Assembly (NCBI GenBank): GCA_963576475.1
Contig: OY754974.1
Location: forward strand, 11,614,904-11,678,903
DNA length: 64,000 bases
Source of the DNA: Molanna angustata
Lineage: Eukaryota; Arthropoda; Insecta; Trichoptera; Molannidae
Reading direction: 5' to 3'
Part shown: piece after piece, positions 1 to 11,360 of the stretch
Position numbering within the stretch: the first letter of the stretch is position 1
How the letters are laid out: every line of letters starts with the position of its first letter
Translations under genes and position numbers: made by a program
The notes under the pieces: generated by a model
Databases searched by the model: none
The model's input: the letters and a program-made list of their open reading frames with translations, nothing else
Told to the model about the DNA's origin: nothing

Positions 1-575
1 ATGAATAAAAATGAAATTAGATAAATTTCTATGTATGGAAACGTTCAGTAATTTGATTTCATGTTATAATGTAAAGAGCTTGAACATAGAACTGATTAGC
101 TTTCCATAAATAACAAAAAAATCTTCATATGATATCACGTGTCAAAATTTTGAAAATGCTCTCGCGTTCTTTAAATCAAAATTTATCTGCTTTTTTTAAA
201 ATATTTCATACAACATAAGCATTCTTCACTATACGGCATTAATAGTTTGTCTATCTTAACATGAAAATATACTATCGTTAGAAAATTTATATTCCTGGTA
301 GTAAAATTTAGAATGAATAAAATATTTCATTGTCAATATTTGTGGTGTGGAGAGTTTAGTGTTGGCCACAACCCACTCGTTTTTATAATAAAATAAAAAA
401 ATGTTTTTTCGTGTTAATTTATTTATTTAATTGTGTAAAATATAAATTAATGAAGGAAAAATAAAGAAACTCATAATTATAAAGCTGTTTATTAAAAACA
501 AATAAAATAAAAAATATACAATGCATGGACATATTTTTTATTGGTTATTGAAAAAAAATTAAAACTCATCTTTTG
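1..575. other. AT-rich stretch, no gene seen
   Basis: I see no coding region, RNA gene or repeat here that I recognise. Only short A/T runs and chance open frames occur. Confidence 0.5.
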
Positions 576-1231
576 TTACTGTATAAGAATATGTATTTTT
601 TGATTAATAGCACAAATATCAAAATCATCCAATTCTTCTTTTGGTCGCCCTTTACAGCGGTTTACTCGAAGGCGGCGTTGCGATTTTATCTCCATTTGAA
701 TTGCTTTCTTTTGCAATAAAATTCTTCTAATATATCTCACAGAAATGCCTGAAAAATTAAAACATTGAAATTTGTGAGCAAAACAGTTATTTATTTTCTC
801 AGAAACATAGAAGCTGTGCTTTTTTTACTTCAAAATTGGAAATATAGACTATTACATGCAATATTTCAAACTTGTGCACTTATTATGTGTACAAAATTTT
901 TACAATAAATTTTGTCATTTTTAGTAAATTAATTACATTAGATATTCACAAAGGAGCTAGAAAATTGAATAGTAATATTTTTGGTAATAGTAGCATAGTA
1001 ATGCGCTTCGTAAAACATAAATTTCGTTTACGGTGTCCTGTTTTTCGACCATCAACACTAACCTAACTGTCATCCTTCACTCACTGTCCGATAAATTCGA
1101 GACAAAGTATTCATGGATATAATGTAATATACTTGTTACACATTTTAATGTTACAATTGATTATAAAAATATCATTTTAAATCTAATAAATATGTATAGT
1201 ACTTACCGATCATTTGGATTGTTCGCGCTCA
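576..1231 (-). pseudogene. DDE transposase-derived gene remnant, N-terminal part, two exons
   Basis: On the minus strand a peptide containing GRPKEELDDFDICAI reads from 748 to a stop at 576-578. It is preceded by a good splice acceptor (pyrimidine-rich tract, CAG at 749-751). A GTAAGT donor lies at 1201-1206, and joining across the 458-bp gap keeps the frame. The upstream piece adds residues ARTIQMIG before ISVRYIRRIL, which together look like a helix-turn-helix. The upstream piece begins at an in-frame TGA at 1229-1231. The KxELDDFD block is, to my knowledge, seen in insect Tc1/mariner-related (DDE_3) proteins. The catalytic domain is absent. The intron and the family assignment are inferences. 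Confidence 0.4.
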
Positions 1232-2084
1232 AAAATATTACTGATGTTAAACAACAGCTTACGGCTTCAAACTCCGCTAAACATTGCGAATAATTGTTAA
1301 AACGATCCTTCTAGATGCACTGCGAAATGTTTTATTTTATTGTTTTAAAAGTCTTTAAATGTCAAAGAAAATTATAAACTTATTAAAACTCACTATTATT
1401 CAAACCTAACCCCACCCCCGCAAAACAACACAACATGAAATGACAATTATTTATGACACAATTGACAATAGTATATATTATTGCCAGTATAATAAATTTT
1501 TGGTTTTCAATGATTATTTTTTTAATTTATATTTTTATTTATTAAAAATATAAATTAATTTAAATGGAATTCCATCAAGAACTGACGATCAAAAAGTTAA
1601 ATTTGATTATTTTTTGTATAAGGCTATTCATTACCAAAGGCCAAAACCTTTCTGACAGACTTTGTAGAATATTTAAATTTCGAATATTATTATTTTCTCT
1701 CAAAACTAAAATAAAAATTATTATATTTCATAAAAATTGTCGATTTTTATGAAATATAAAATTCCTAATTAGTACATCCCATCCCTTCGGTACCTCCCGT
1801 CCCTTTATTTATTTGAATCTTCTTGTACATATAATTAGTACACTGGCGGGCTTATTGCCTAATGGCAATTTCTTCCAACCAACCAGAGTAAATGTTAAAT
1901 ATACAAAACAATGAGTACTATGGCAATAAGTTAATCACATTATAAAATTAATAAAGGTAGCAGAAGAAAAGTAAAAAAAAAAAATAGCATGTAAGAACAA
2001 TTCATAGCAATGATAGGAAAACTAAAAAAGAAGAGGAGAGGAAGATGAAACCAGGTGTTGTCAGATAAATATTTTTACTTTAGT
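1232..2084. other. AT-rich stretch, no gene seen
   Basis: Nothing recognisable. A short CCTTCGGTACCTCC-like motif near 1785-1800 is an outlier of the minisatellite that starts at about 2085. An A-run lies near 1975. Confidence 0.45.
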
Positions 2085-2430
2085 ATCTCCCGTCCCTTTA
2101 TTACCTTCCGTCCCTTCAGTACCTCTAGTCCCTTCAATACCTCTCGGAGGTCCCTTCAGTACCTCCAGTCTCTTCTGTACCTCCGTCCATTCAGTACCTC
2201 CTACATTCATTCAGTGGCTCCTACCACCCTTCAATTCCTCCTGACTTTTCCATATCAGGCCCTTTTGTACCTCCTTCCGTTCAGTGTCTCCTACCTTCTT
2301 TCAGTTCCTCCGTCTCTTCAATTCCTTCAGTTCCTCCCATCTTTTCCATCCCTTCAAGCCCTTTAGTACTTTCCGTACCTTCTGTGCTTCCTACCTCTAT
2401 TCAGTTTCTCCTGTCTATTCAATCCTTTCA
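2085..2430 (+). repeat. Pyrimidine-rich degenerate minisatellite (CCTTCAGTACCTCC-like)
   Basis: A short motif close to CCTTCAGTACCTCC recurs about every 14 to 30 bases with many substitutions. The whole tract is C/T-rich on the plus strand. Open frames across it (2055-2366, 2284-2532) are low-complexity Ser/Phe/Leu translations, and I do not believe they are genes. Confidence 0.6.
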
Positions 2431-2526
2431 GGAAAAAAGTCAAATGACATGTACAATACCCAACAACAGAATACTACCCGGAAGACCTGCGAAAAGATGG
2501 AAGGAAAATTAGACCTTCTTCTCTCA

Positions 2527-4168
2527 GGATAGTCCACCTTCATAGGTAAAATGACCAAATAAACGACGGAAAAGAAAAAGTTTAAATCCAGAAACCGTCC
2601 TGGAAGACTTGCGAAGAGATGGAAGGACAGTTGGAGCTTCTTCTCTCAGAGTATAAGGTCATTTTACCTTCATAGGTAAAATGACCTAATACCCGATGAA
2701 GAAGAAGAAGAAAAAAATTTTAATCCAGAAACCATCCCGGTCATATGCTCGACAATTCACCAAAGTTTCATTGTAATCGGATTTTTGAAGAAAAAGGGAC
2801 ATTTTCTTGTACTATAGGTATTGTTTGTTCTATGGAACTGTCATATACATTAAAAGAAAAATAGTTTGCGTTTTGATTCTAGTTGTCAGATAGTATTTAA
2901 CTTGACTTGATTTGTACTTATACAAAAAGGTTGTTGCTGTTAAAATATACAGAATAAAGAAACCATCGTGTTTAAACGGTTCTAGGATAGTCCACCTTCA
3001 TAGGTAAAATGACCTGATACCCGATTAAGAAGAAGAAGAAGAAATTGTTTTAATCCAGAAACCATCCCGGTCATACGCTCGACAATTCACCAAAGTTTCA
3101 TTGCAATCGGATGAACGATTCTCAGGATAGTCCACCTTCATAGGTAAAATGACCTGATACCCGATGAAGAAGAAGAAGAAGATTTTTTTTAATCCAGAAA
3201 CCATCCCGGTCTTACACTCGATAATTCATCAAAGTTTCATTGCAATCGGATGAACGGTTCTCCGGATAGTCCACCTTCATAGGTAAAATGACCTGATACC
3301 CGATGAAGAAGAAGAAGAAGATTTTTTTTTAATCCAGAAACCATCCCGGTCATACGCTCGACAATTCACCAAAGTTTCATTGCAATCGGATGAACGGTTC
3401 TCAGGATAGTCCACCTTCATCGGTAAAATGACCTGATACCCGATGAAGAAGAAGAAGAAGTTTTTTTTTTAATCCAGAAACCATCCCGGTCTTACACTCG
3501 ACAATTCATCAAAGTTTCATTGCAATCGGATGAACGGTTCTCAGGATAGTCCACCTTCATAGGTAAAATGACCTGATACCCGATGAAGAAGAAGAAGAAG
3601 AAAATATTTTAAATTCAGAAATCATCCCGGGCATACGATCGACAATTCACCAAAGTTTCATTGCAATCGGATGAACGGTTCTCAGGATAGTCCACCTTCA
3701 TCGGTAAAATGACCTGATACCCGATGAAGAAGAAGAAGAAGATTTTTTTTAATCCAGAAACCATCCCGGTCTTACACTCGACAATTCATCAAAGTTTCAT
3801 TGCAATCGGATGAACGGTTCTCAGGATAGTCCACCTTCATAGGTAAAATGACCTGATACCCGATGAAGAAGAAGAAGAAGAAAATATTTTAAATTCAGAA
3901 ATCATCCCGGGCATACGATCGACAATTCACCAAAGTTTAATTGCAATCGGATGAACGGTTCCCAGGATAGTCCACCTTCATAGGTAAAATGACCTAAAAC
4001 TCGATGAAGAAGAAGAAGAAGTTAAAATTTTTTGATCCAGAAACCATCCCGGGCATACTCTCGACAACTCACCAAAGTTTCATCGCAATCGGATGAACGG
4101 TTTAGGAGCGCATTCAACACATACATGATACATACATAGATACAAACATTCAAATTTATAATATAGAT
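2527..4168 (+). repeat. Tandem array (about 140-bp unit) derived from a LINE 3' end
   Basis: Eight adjacent units lie at about 2981-4102, with two more divergent copies at 2527-2790. Each unit runs from GGATAGTCCACCTTCATAGG through ATGACCTGATACCCGATGAA, a (GAA)n run and a T-run, then ACCATCCCGG, AATTCACCAAAGTTTCATTG and CAATCGGATGAACGGTT. Units alternate between two variants (CTTACACTCG with ATTCATC, and CATACGATCG with ATTCACC), so units at 3400-3680 and 3681-3961 form a dimeric repeat of about 280 bp. The last unit runs on into a tail with ACATACAT motifs, as LINE 3' ends often do. At 2590-2650 frames resemble the C-terminus of RTE-like ORFs (KRWKD). About 190 bp of unrelated sequence interrupts near 2785-2975. 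Confidence 0.75.
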
Positions 4169-4499
4169 TTGTGTACTTAGTAGCTAAGATGACCAAGAAC
4201 TGTATTACATTCAAGAACGATCCCAAATTATTCTAGTTATTAGGAAAATACCTTACTTCACATCTTATATAACAGAGTATTGGCTACTAAAGGAAGTCAT
4301 CAATGATGACTAAATTGTTCAGTTTCATAAATATTATAATCAATGTCATCTTTGTTATTTTAATAACACATTTCAATAAAAATGATGGTCTATCTTATGG
4401 AATATATTACGAAGATAGCCATTAATTTTGAATATTACTAAAACTTTTTATGAAAAGTCTTGTTAATTAAAACTATGAAAAAAAAAATTTATATTTAAT
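4169..4499. other. Gene-free AT-rich stretch
   Basis: Nothing recognisable between the LINE-derived array and the distal end of the Penelope-like element. Confidence 0.4.
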
Positions 4500-4807
4500 T
4501 TTACGTTCTACTTAAATTTTTCGCAAATGCGACTCCCATTCACCGGTATCGCTCTATGATGAGCATCGTCAGAATGGTGAACAATAATGATGAAGACCAT
4601 CTATATATAGATTCACAAAGAGGATAACAACAATAGATATGGAAGGGGGCAATTCTAAGAAAAATTAAATACCCGAAAGACATTAAGGTAAATATGTATG
4701 CAGGTATAATAAAAATAAAATTGAAGTGAAGGAATGAATATACAAATATTGTATTAAAAAGACAGCAATTATATTGAATAATGACCAACAGAAAAACCCG
4801 ACATTAA

Positions 4808-5399
4808 CTATTCTAATGGTAATAATAATGGAGAAGTATTAAAATCTATTTGTGCGTTAATCAAAGGAACGTTGCTGTTACATTTTACTCTATTTATCTC
4901 TAATATTTCAAGTTTGTCTAATTTTTTACCTTTTCTTAAACTATGTATAAGATTTATCCCAGTTTGTGAGTTAAACGAATGCTCACTCTCAAGTAAATGT
5001 GTCGCAAAGTTCGAAGTGTCTTTTTTCAAACGGAAACACGCAAGATGTTCTTTAAGTCGTGTATTTAAAAATCTACCCGTTTGACCAACATATATACCTG
5101 AGCATGTATTGCATGTAAGAGAGTAAACACCACTACGGTTTAATTTATCGATTTTATCTTTACTGTTATTTAAGAATTTACCTAGTGTATTGTCATTATA
5201 AAATGCAATGTTTTTATTGTTTTTTCTCAAAATATTTCCAATTTTGTTTGACGATTTCCCAATATAGTTTAATTTAACCCAACGATTTTTATTATTTTTT
5301 GTTAATGTTTTTAACCCCGGAGCTAAAAGATGTAAAGCATTCTTTTTGTTTTTTCTATATAAAAGAGAATCAACCATATTTGAAGTAAACCCATTATTC
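4808..5399 (-). pseudogene. Penelope-like element, C-terminal GIY-YIG endonuclease part
   Basis: About 195 residues are open on the minus strand. They contain a GIY-YIG nuclease core: SGVYSLTCNTC, then GIYVGQTGRFLNTRLKEH, with the two Tyr-containing motifs, the conserved Arg and a downstream ATHLLESEHSF. In PLEs this domain nicks target DNA for target-primed reverse transcription. The frame starts at the BEL insertion point and not at a native start codon. It ends with a stop at 4808-4810. The region 4500-4807 is probably the PLE 3' trailer and has no further domain. Confidence 0.85.
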
Positions 5400-5404
5400 A
5401 CAGC

Positions 5405-5430
5405 TGGTTACGCAAAGTTGGGTACACACG

Positions 5431-5513
<83 letters not shown>

Positions 5514-5816
5514 CTTTCCTATCCTAGTGTACCTCGGCCTAAAAACAACCTACCTACATACCTGCCAGCTATATGCAAAAAAGTATTGTTGCATATAAAT
5601 TCTCTCATTATATCAACTGTCATCTTGACTAACACACCGCACCGCACCGCTCTTAAAATTATATCTTCAAAATTCGCTGAAATTAATTAACTTGTGAATT
5701 ACTAGTGAAGTGTCAAAGTTTTCATACTGTGCTGTGAATGTGGTGAAAAGATTACAGAACCAGCACAAATAAATATCGAGGCAAGGTAATTCCCTATACC
5801 TTTATCTTTTCCACCA
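5405..5816 (+). repeat. BEL LTR1 (5' LTR)
   Basis: It begins TGGTTACGCAAAG and ends CTTTTCCACCA, with a (CA)n tract at about 5431-5512. It is 412 bp, versus 379 bp for LTR2, and the difference is largely the length of the CA tract. The left boundary is set by the TSD ACAGC, which interrupts the Penelope endonuclease frame. Confidence 0.9.
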
Positions 5817-5823
5817 TATTCCT

Positions 5824-5842
5824 TGGTCCTTCGAGCCGGATA
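5824..5842 (+). promoter_or_regulatory. BEL primer-binding site
   Basis: TGGTCCTTCGAGCCGGATA lies 7 bases after LTR1. It starts with TGG, as a complement of a tRNA CCA end, and from memory resembles primer-binding sites of other insect BEL elements. The equivalent site after LTR2 has diverged. Confidence 0.7.
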
Positions 5843-5949
5843 TCTTGTATTTTCCCGCATTCCTTGTTCCTCTGTCCCGCATATCTTGAATTTTCATGCA
5901 TTACTTATCAAATTTATACATTTTTATACAAAATTAACATTATACATAC

Positions 5950-7078
5950 TGTGAGGGTGTGAATCCGTTCATGGGGACAGTAGAGAGCCCCTGGGGCTTC
6001 GCCCCGACGGTACCACACCTCACCACCGACCAGACAGTGGTTCGCATGAGACCGCGATCCCAAGGCGACGAAATTATCCTTCTACGGTCTGCCAAATTAT
6101 GGCCAAGGAAAATAAATATATAAAAAAGAAAAAGTTCAAGCAAGTGGATTAAATCATAACTAAGTTTTCATCATTCTTGTCTAATCAATATTGGGTGGAG
6201 AGAGAAATATGAACAACAGATTTATCAATGACATGAATATATTGTTGCAGAATTATAGTTACATGAAATTAATAACCAAGATAATCATTATGTTTATACG
6301 CAATGAGCGATATTAAATTAACAATTTAACAGAATACAGTATTTTATTTTCTTAACAACATTTCTTTTTAGTTTCAAAATTGGCCAATTTATATGATCGT
6401 TATAAATAGATGAGATACATAGGGTTTTTAACCTTGATTTACATTTTTAATATTAAATTTTAAAACAGAAGAAGTTATCATTTTGATCATTCAGAAGGAA
6501 TGATACCAAATAAACATTCACATAATAATCGAAGGAGGTTGTGAAGATTCCGTTGATTTATGCTGTAGAATATGTCAAGAAGTTACGAAGTTAGATTTTT
6601 CTGTTGAAATAGGCCGTTCGCCATTTTGTAGAAGCCAAATAATGCTTCTTAGACACAATTATGAGGTTTAATAAGAAGACATCGTCTTCTTATAATGTGA
6701 TACTGATATCGACGTTACATTGTGTGGTATTACACTAAAATTAAGCGGGATAAAAAAAAAGGAGAAATTAGGATTTCTCCTGGTTATCCCGGAACGTTTC
6801 GAGGCATCTTAATTGGCCTTTTATCCAGCGCTTCGCGCTGATCACACGAATTATTTTACGTCGGCAGCCATTATCGGCTTCGACCGATTCGTTGGCGCGA
6901 CGCTTGCCAAAAAGGACGCGTGTGCCACACCGCGATGTTACCACCCCTCAAAAGAATATTCCTTAATATTGTGGCCAGTCTTATAAATTTATTTTTAAAA
7001 GGGATTGTCCAAAGTCGTATTAATTTATTTGTTTCAGGTAAGTAGGTCATGTTACTTTTTAATAAAAATAACATGACA
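5950..7078 (-). repeat. GYP-1 3' LTR
   Basis: It is 1129 bp and read on the minus strand starts TGTCATG and ends CCTCACA (TG...CA). It matches 36428-37559 closely, with scattered substitutions and small indels. Short open frames within it are not convincing as genes. Confidence 0.9.
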
Positions 7079-7092
7079 ATACCCCCCACCTG
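7079..7092 (-). promoter_or_regulatory. GYP-1 polypurine tract
   Basis: On the minus strand AGGTGGGGGGTAT directly precedes the 3' LTR, where plus-strand DNA synthesis would be primed. Confidence 0.75.
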
Positions 7093-7173
7093 AACAAAAA
7101 ATTTTAAGGAAGCTTAAAATTTTTTCCTGAGAAAGTTCGAACCCTTAAGGACCCGTCATCACATCAATTCCTT

Positions 7174-8547
7174 CCCAGCTAAACCTTTTACTGGACAACA
7201 AACCTATTGTTGTGTGTAAACACTTTTTTAAAGCAACATTAAACATAGGAGATTCTTTTATAAGTACTGTCATTCGAAGGAAATGTTCAGTTGGTATAGT
7301 ACATCCTCCACTTCAAGAAAAGCACAATAACAGGCCTAGAAATATATCTAATGATGACAAATTAAATGTTCGCAATCACATAGAATCATTCCCACGAATT
7401 GAATCTCTTTACCTGAGAGCGCAGACTACCAGAGAATATATTGATGGATCATTATCAGTGCGAGAAATGTATAGACTGTATACAAGAAAGAATATTCGAT
7501 GTATTCATTTATATCCAATACAGAATATAATATTGTTTTTTTTCAGCCTAAAAAGGACCAATGCGAATTATGCGAAAAGTTTGAAAATATGAACGATGAG
7601 GAGAAAAATATTCATCAAACAGAATACGACATTCACCAAAATAATAAAAAAACTATCGAGAGAGCAAAAAGCGAAAGACGTGCAAGAGGCACCAGCAACA
7701 AATAAAATAGTTTGTTGTTACGATTTGCAAACCGTTTTATCAACACCAGAAGCACATATTATATCAGTTCTACACTACAAAAGGAAGCTTTCGACGTTTA
7801 ATTTCACCATATATAATATGGTGAACAAAAGTGGTTACTGCTTCGTTTGGCATGAAGGTATTGCCAATAGAGGTGCCAATGAGATTGGTACCTGTGTTTA
7901 CAATTTTCTAAGAGACCAGTCCACTGGAAATGATGTAGTTTTTTACTCAGATAATTGCCCTGGTCAAAATAAAAATAAATTCATGGCATCCATAATTTTA
8001 ATATTCCAAAGATAACACATATTTTTTAGTAATAGGGCATACCCAAAATGAGGGAGACTCTATGCATTCGTGCATAGAAAAGCAAAAAAAGAGATCCCTT
8101 AAGTCTGGGCCAATTTATATGCCAACACAGTGGATTCCTATAATACAAATGGCTAACAAAAAAAAACCTTACAAGGTTACAGAATTGAGCACTGGAGAGA
8201 TTTATGATTTTCATAGCTTGGCTAAAACAATGGGGACAAATTACAAAACAAATGAAAATAATTTACAGGTTCGATGGATGGATATCTGCGTAATGGAAGT
8301 AAGAAAATGTAGTCCATACCACATTTTTTATAAAACAAGTTATGCTCAGAAAGAGTTTTTTAGTATTAATTTACGACAGCGTCAGCGTGGACGTCCAATA
8401 GAACCGCAATTGAGTAAAGCTTTTATAGAACCACCAAAGATATCTGAAGCAAAAAAAAAAAAACTGATATCTCTATGTACGTCAAGAGTGATACCAGAAA
8501 TCCACCATGATTTTTATAAAAACCTTGTGTCACAAAATCATTATTAG
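7174..8547 (+). pseudogene. Transposase-like pseudogene, possibly Sola-type
   Basis: Four overlapping frame segments (7212-7592, 7499-7705, 7596-8015, 8062-8547) together give one protein with at least three frameshifts. Landmarks in order: VCKHFFKATLNIGD, SFPRIESLYLRAQT, a CxxC in FFQPKKDQCELCEKF, VCCYDLQTVL, YCFVWHEGIANRGANEIGT, FYSDNCPGQNKNKF, GDSMHSCIEKQKKRSLKSG. The Asp in FYSDNC and the conserved His/Glu block suggest a DDE-type transposase core. I recognise this as a widespread arthropod family often called uncharacterised. The Sola link is tentative. The N-terminus is missing. It lies in the 3' part of GYP-1, so it inserted later, but I could not define termini. Confidence 0.6.
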
Positions 8548-8817
8548 TCACCGTAGCAAAAGAGGATGTATATTTTAGTTTTTTTGCATAATTGACTTCT
8601 TGTACTTCTTGGACAGGCCTTAAGGCCTAGAAAAGAAGAAGACTTCTTGTAGATTCACATTATTTAAATAAGGTCAAAATTTGTCCTTTTTAACTTAACC
8701 TTTGCCATATTTGATAAAAATAAAAAATGTAATAGTGAAGTAACTGAAAAATATCAACATGTTTTTGTGCCCTGAAAATTTAAAACCTAGCAACTGCAAA
8801 TTTAAGAAAAATTATAT
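8548..8817. other. Gap between transposase remnant and LINE tail
   Basis: It contains the palindrome GGCCTTAAGGCC (near 8616) followed by GAAGAAGA, and is otherwise unremarkable and AT-rich. Confidence 0.4.
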
Positions 8818-9018
8818 AAAGAAGGATAATGTTGGCTTGGAGACTAAGAATGACAGTCAAAGGTGTTTGGAAGACCGCCCATGAGATGGAGGGATGAGAT
8901 CAACCATCATGCTGGTGTCAATTGGTTGCTCAGAGCGCAAGACAGAGTGGCTTGGAAGGAGATGGAGGAGGCCTTCGTCCAGGAGTGGCTGGGATTAGGC
9001 TGAGAAGAAGAAGAAGAT
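8818..9018 (+). mobile_element. RTE-like LINE, 5'-truncated 3' end with (GAA)n tail
   Basis: A plus-strand frame reads GRPPMRWRDEIN, then LLRAQDRVAWKEMEEAF, followed by a stop and a (GAA)n tail. This is the usual C-terminus of RTE-like reverse transcriptases and matches in style the fragment at 53611-53945. The active domains are absent. Confidence 0.75.
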
Positions 9019-9411
9019 ATAGTTTTAATGTTTTGTTTATATGTTCAATGAATAAAGCATGGTTTAATATACTTATAAACAAAAACACATTGATTTATTT
9101 GAAAAACCCAATTTTTGCGAGCGATGTGAAATCTTTAAACTCCCATTTCTCCAAACTATAGTATTTGCACTTACGTCGGTTTTACACTAACGGTGCGATA
9201 TAATGATTTAATACTGTTTTTATTTAATAGTTTTATTTTTACATGGGACAAAAAATATTAAGATGCATATTAAAACTACCATCTTCACTGAACGTATAAG
9301 ACTATACACAGGGCCTACCAGCCACCATACATTGAAATCGGTCCAATTCTGTGGTGATGGACGTGATGGTATGTGTGTGTGTGTATGTATGTGTGTATTA
9401 TAATATCAGAA
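9019..9411. other. Gene-free stretch with short (GT)n tract
   Basis: AT-rich DNA within the GYP-1 3' region. A GATGGTATGTGTGTGTGTG tract lies near 9365-9397. Confidence 0.4.
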
Positions 9412-10303
9412 AGCTTTTGTACGGTTTAAGAGATGTCTCTGTTTAGAAATCAGAAAATTTTGCCATAAGTAAAAAAAAACATCGATCTTTCAAGTATATT
9501 TTAAATTTTTCATGAGCGAATACATTTTAACTACTTAATTTATTAATATAATTGTTATTTCTTATTTTTAGCATATGTCGCGTTTGCTAAAAATATTGAG
9601 ATGAATTGATTTACTGAAATAACTGAAAATGATGTTGGAAATTTGTTTTATTCTGGCAATAATATATTCTTCACGTGTTGGTGATGTGTTCTGTCATCTG
9701 TCATTGTGCGTCATTGTGTTTTCCGTGAAACGCGGTCCAAAACTATTATTTCTTATTTCGCATTTCATATTTAAAAGCTTTGTAAACAACTTAAATATTT
9801 TAAAATGCCACGTCGATGTTGTGTCACTTCATGTGGTTCGAAGGAATCAATCAAATCAATACAACGGCAATTTTGTTTTCCGTCAATACGAGATCGTTGT
9901 AGATTGATAAAGTGGATTTCCGCGCGTGGAAATATTCATCTTCTCCGCAAAGATTTTAGCAAATTTCATTTAAATAAGACAATATGATATTGTGGTATGA
10001 TTTGGCATATTATATTATTTTATAAATGTCGAGTAATTCGTTATAATAAACACCATTGTTCGTTACAATTGTCTTTTCTTGTTAACCTAAGAATTTTTGT
10101 ATGTGAATTTTACTTCCTTCTTGCAGTGTTTCTCATAATGGTTGAATAATATAAGCATATTATACAATTTCAACCATTATAAGAAATCAATGCAGAGGCA
10201 ATATTCAAATAAATAAATAAAGTCGAATTTAGCCCCCCCCCCTATAGGCCTAGCCCCGCCTATGCCCCGCCTCTTAATGAGCTTTTGTACGGTTTAACAG
10301 ATG
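9412..10303. repeat. Segment bounded by a 24-bp direct repeat
   Basis: AGCTTTTGTACGGTTTAA followed by AGATG after one variable base occurs at 9412-9435 and 10280-10303 (23 of 24 identical). The enclosed DNA holds a THAP-domain ORF and a C-run followed by CCTAGCCCCGCC near 10230. The repeat may be a target duplication of an inserted segment or a local duplication. Confidence 0.55.
9805..9987 (+). CDS. THAP zinc-finger domain ORF (partial)
   Basis: It is 60 residues, starting MPRRCCVTSCGSKES and continuing with FCFPSIRDRCRLIKWISARGN. The Cys pair near the N-terminus, the F-P-S block and the K-W-I segment match the first two thirds of a THAP domain, a C2CH DNA-binding zinc finger found in P-element transposases and in cellular proteins. 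The frame stops at residue 60, before the expected C-terminal Cys-x2-His pair and AVPTF-like box, so the finger is incomplete. It could be the first exon of a spliced gene or a fragment of a P-type transposon. The ATG is preceded by TTTAAA and there is no competing upstream start in frame. Confidence 0.55.
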   Translation: MPRRCCVTSCGSKESIKSIQRQFCFPSIRDRCRLIKWISARGNIHLLRKDFSKFHLNKTI

Positions 10304-11360
10304 GCAGTAAGCAGTATTGTTATGTTGCCAACTTCAAGTTGGTTCAGAAGTTGGTACAATTTCAATATACGGTGGCTTGCGTTCTTTAGTTTGTGTGTTC
10401 TATGACTATACACTATAGACATAGAGTATTATACTATAGCACATTATTACATCAACAAAAGTTTAATAGATCTTGTATTATTCTTCAATTTCTCTGTCTG
10501 GAAATTACACATTTTATTAACAACTTAATTTACAAACCTCTCCTCTTCGGTGAAGTTTGAATATTCTCTATTCTCGCCTACCAAAATACCTAATCAACAT
10601 ACAAAGACTTATGATAATATACATAATGGGAATAATGGTTTCCTTCATAGAGTTTTATAATAGCAACCCACTAGGGAATAAATATAAACTAGTTTGAGAT
10701 CAACGATACATTTCTTGGCAAGAAATGTAACGTTGAAACATTTCATATTTTAAGTGAGGTCAAAATATGGTTTACATTTAATTACAATAGAAATAACTAG
10801 ACATTAATATTTTTCCAGACAAAAAAATCAGAAAATACCCTACCATTCTACATTTTCAACTATCAGTATGGGAAATAATACCCTTTTAAGATTAATATTT
10901 TACAGAGTTTACATTAAATAGTTATACATTTGAGTTAAAAGATTGTTTCAGTTTTATCATTGCGACTTGGTCACTCCTCTTCATTCTTAGCCTCTGAATA
11001 GAGTTACTAGATATCAAAAAGTTGATATTTCGTTATCTTATACATAAATAAATCACCTTCCATCCCTTTACATTATTTTAGAAATGAAAAATTGATTTTA
11101 TCCATGTACCATCAGTACCAAAAATATAACAAAATCTGCAATGTCAAAACAACAATATGAGTAGGCGTCACATAATATATACATTGAGCTGTAGCTTTTC
11201 ATCGTGGGAAATAGTGTGATAGACAATGCAATCATCTAGATATTCAGTAATATATAAGGATAGGTTTAATTATCTCCTGTAACTGAGACATAACTATAGT
11301 ATAAAAGTTAGATAACACATTAAGGTCACATGAGTATCCCACGATGGTAGTAATAAATGA
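10304..11360. other. GYP-1 3' non-coding region
   Basis: AT-rich DNA between the end of GYP-1 pol and its 3' LTR. I see no envelope-like frame. Confidence 0.5.

Noticed and set aside
1561..1620. Terminal match between 1561 and 49083 (GGAATTCCATCAAGAACTGACG versus GGAGTTCTACCACGAAGTGACA)
   Set aside because: Too short and divergent to show that the two loci are ends of one element.
4540..4640. Hammerhead ribozyme in the Penelope 3' region
   Set aside because: GATGAGCATCGTCAGAATGG looked suggestive because PLEs can carry ribozymes, but I could not assemble the CTGATGA and GAAA core with pairing stems.
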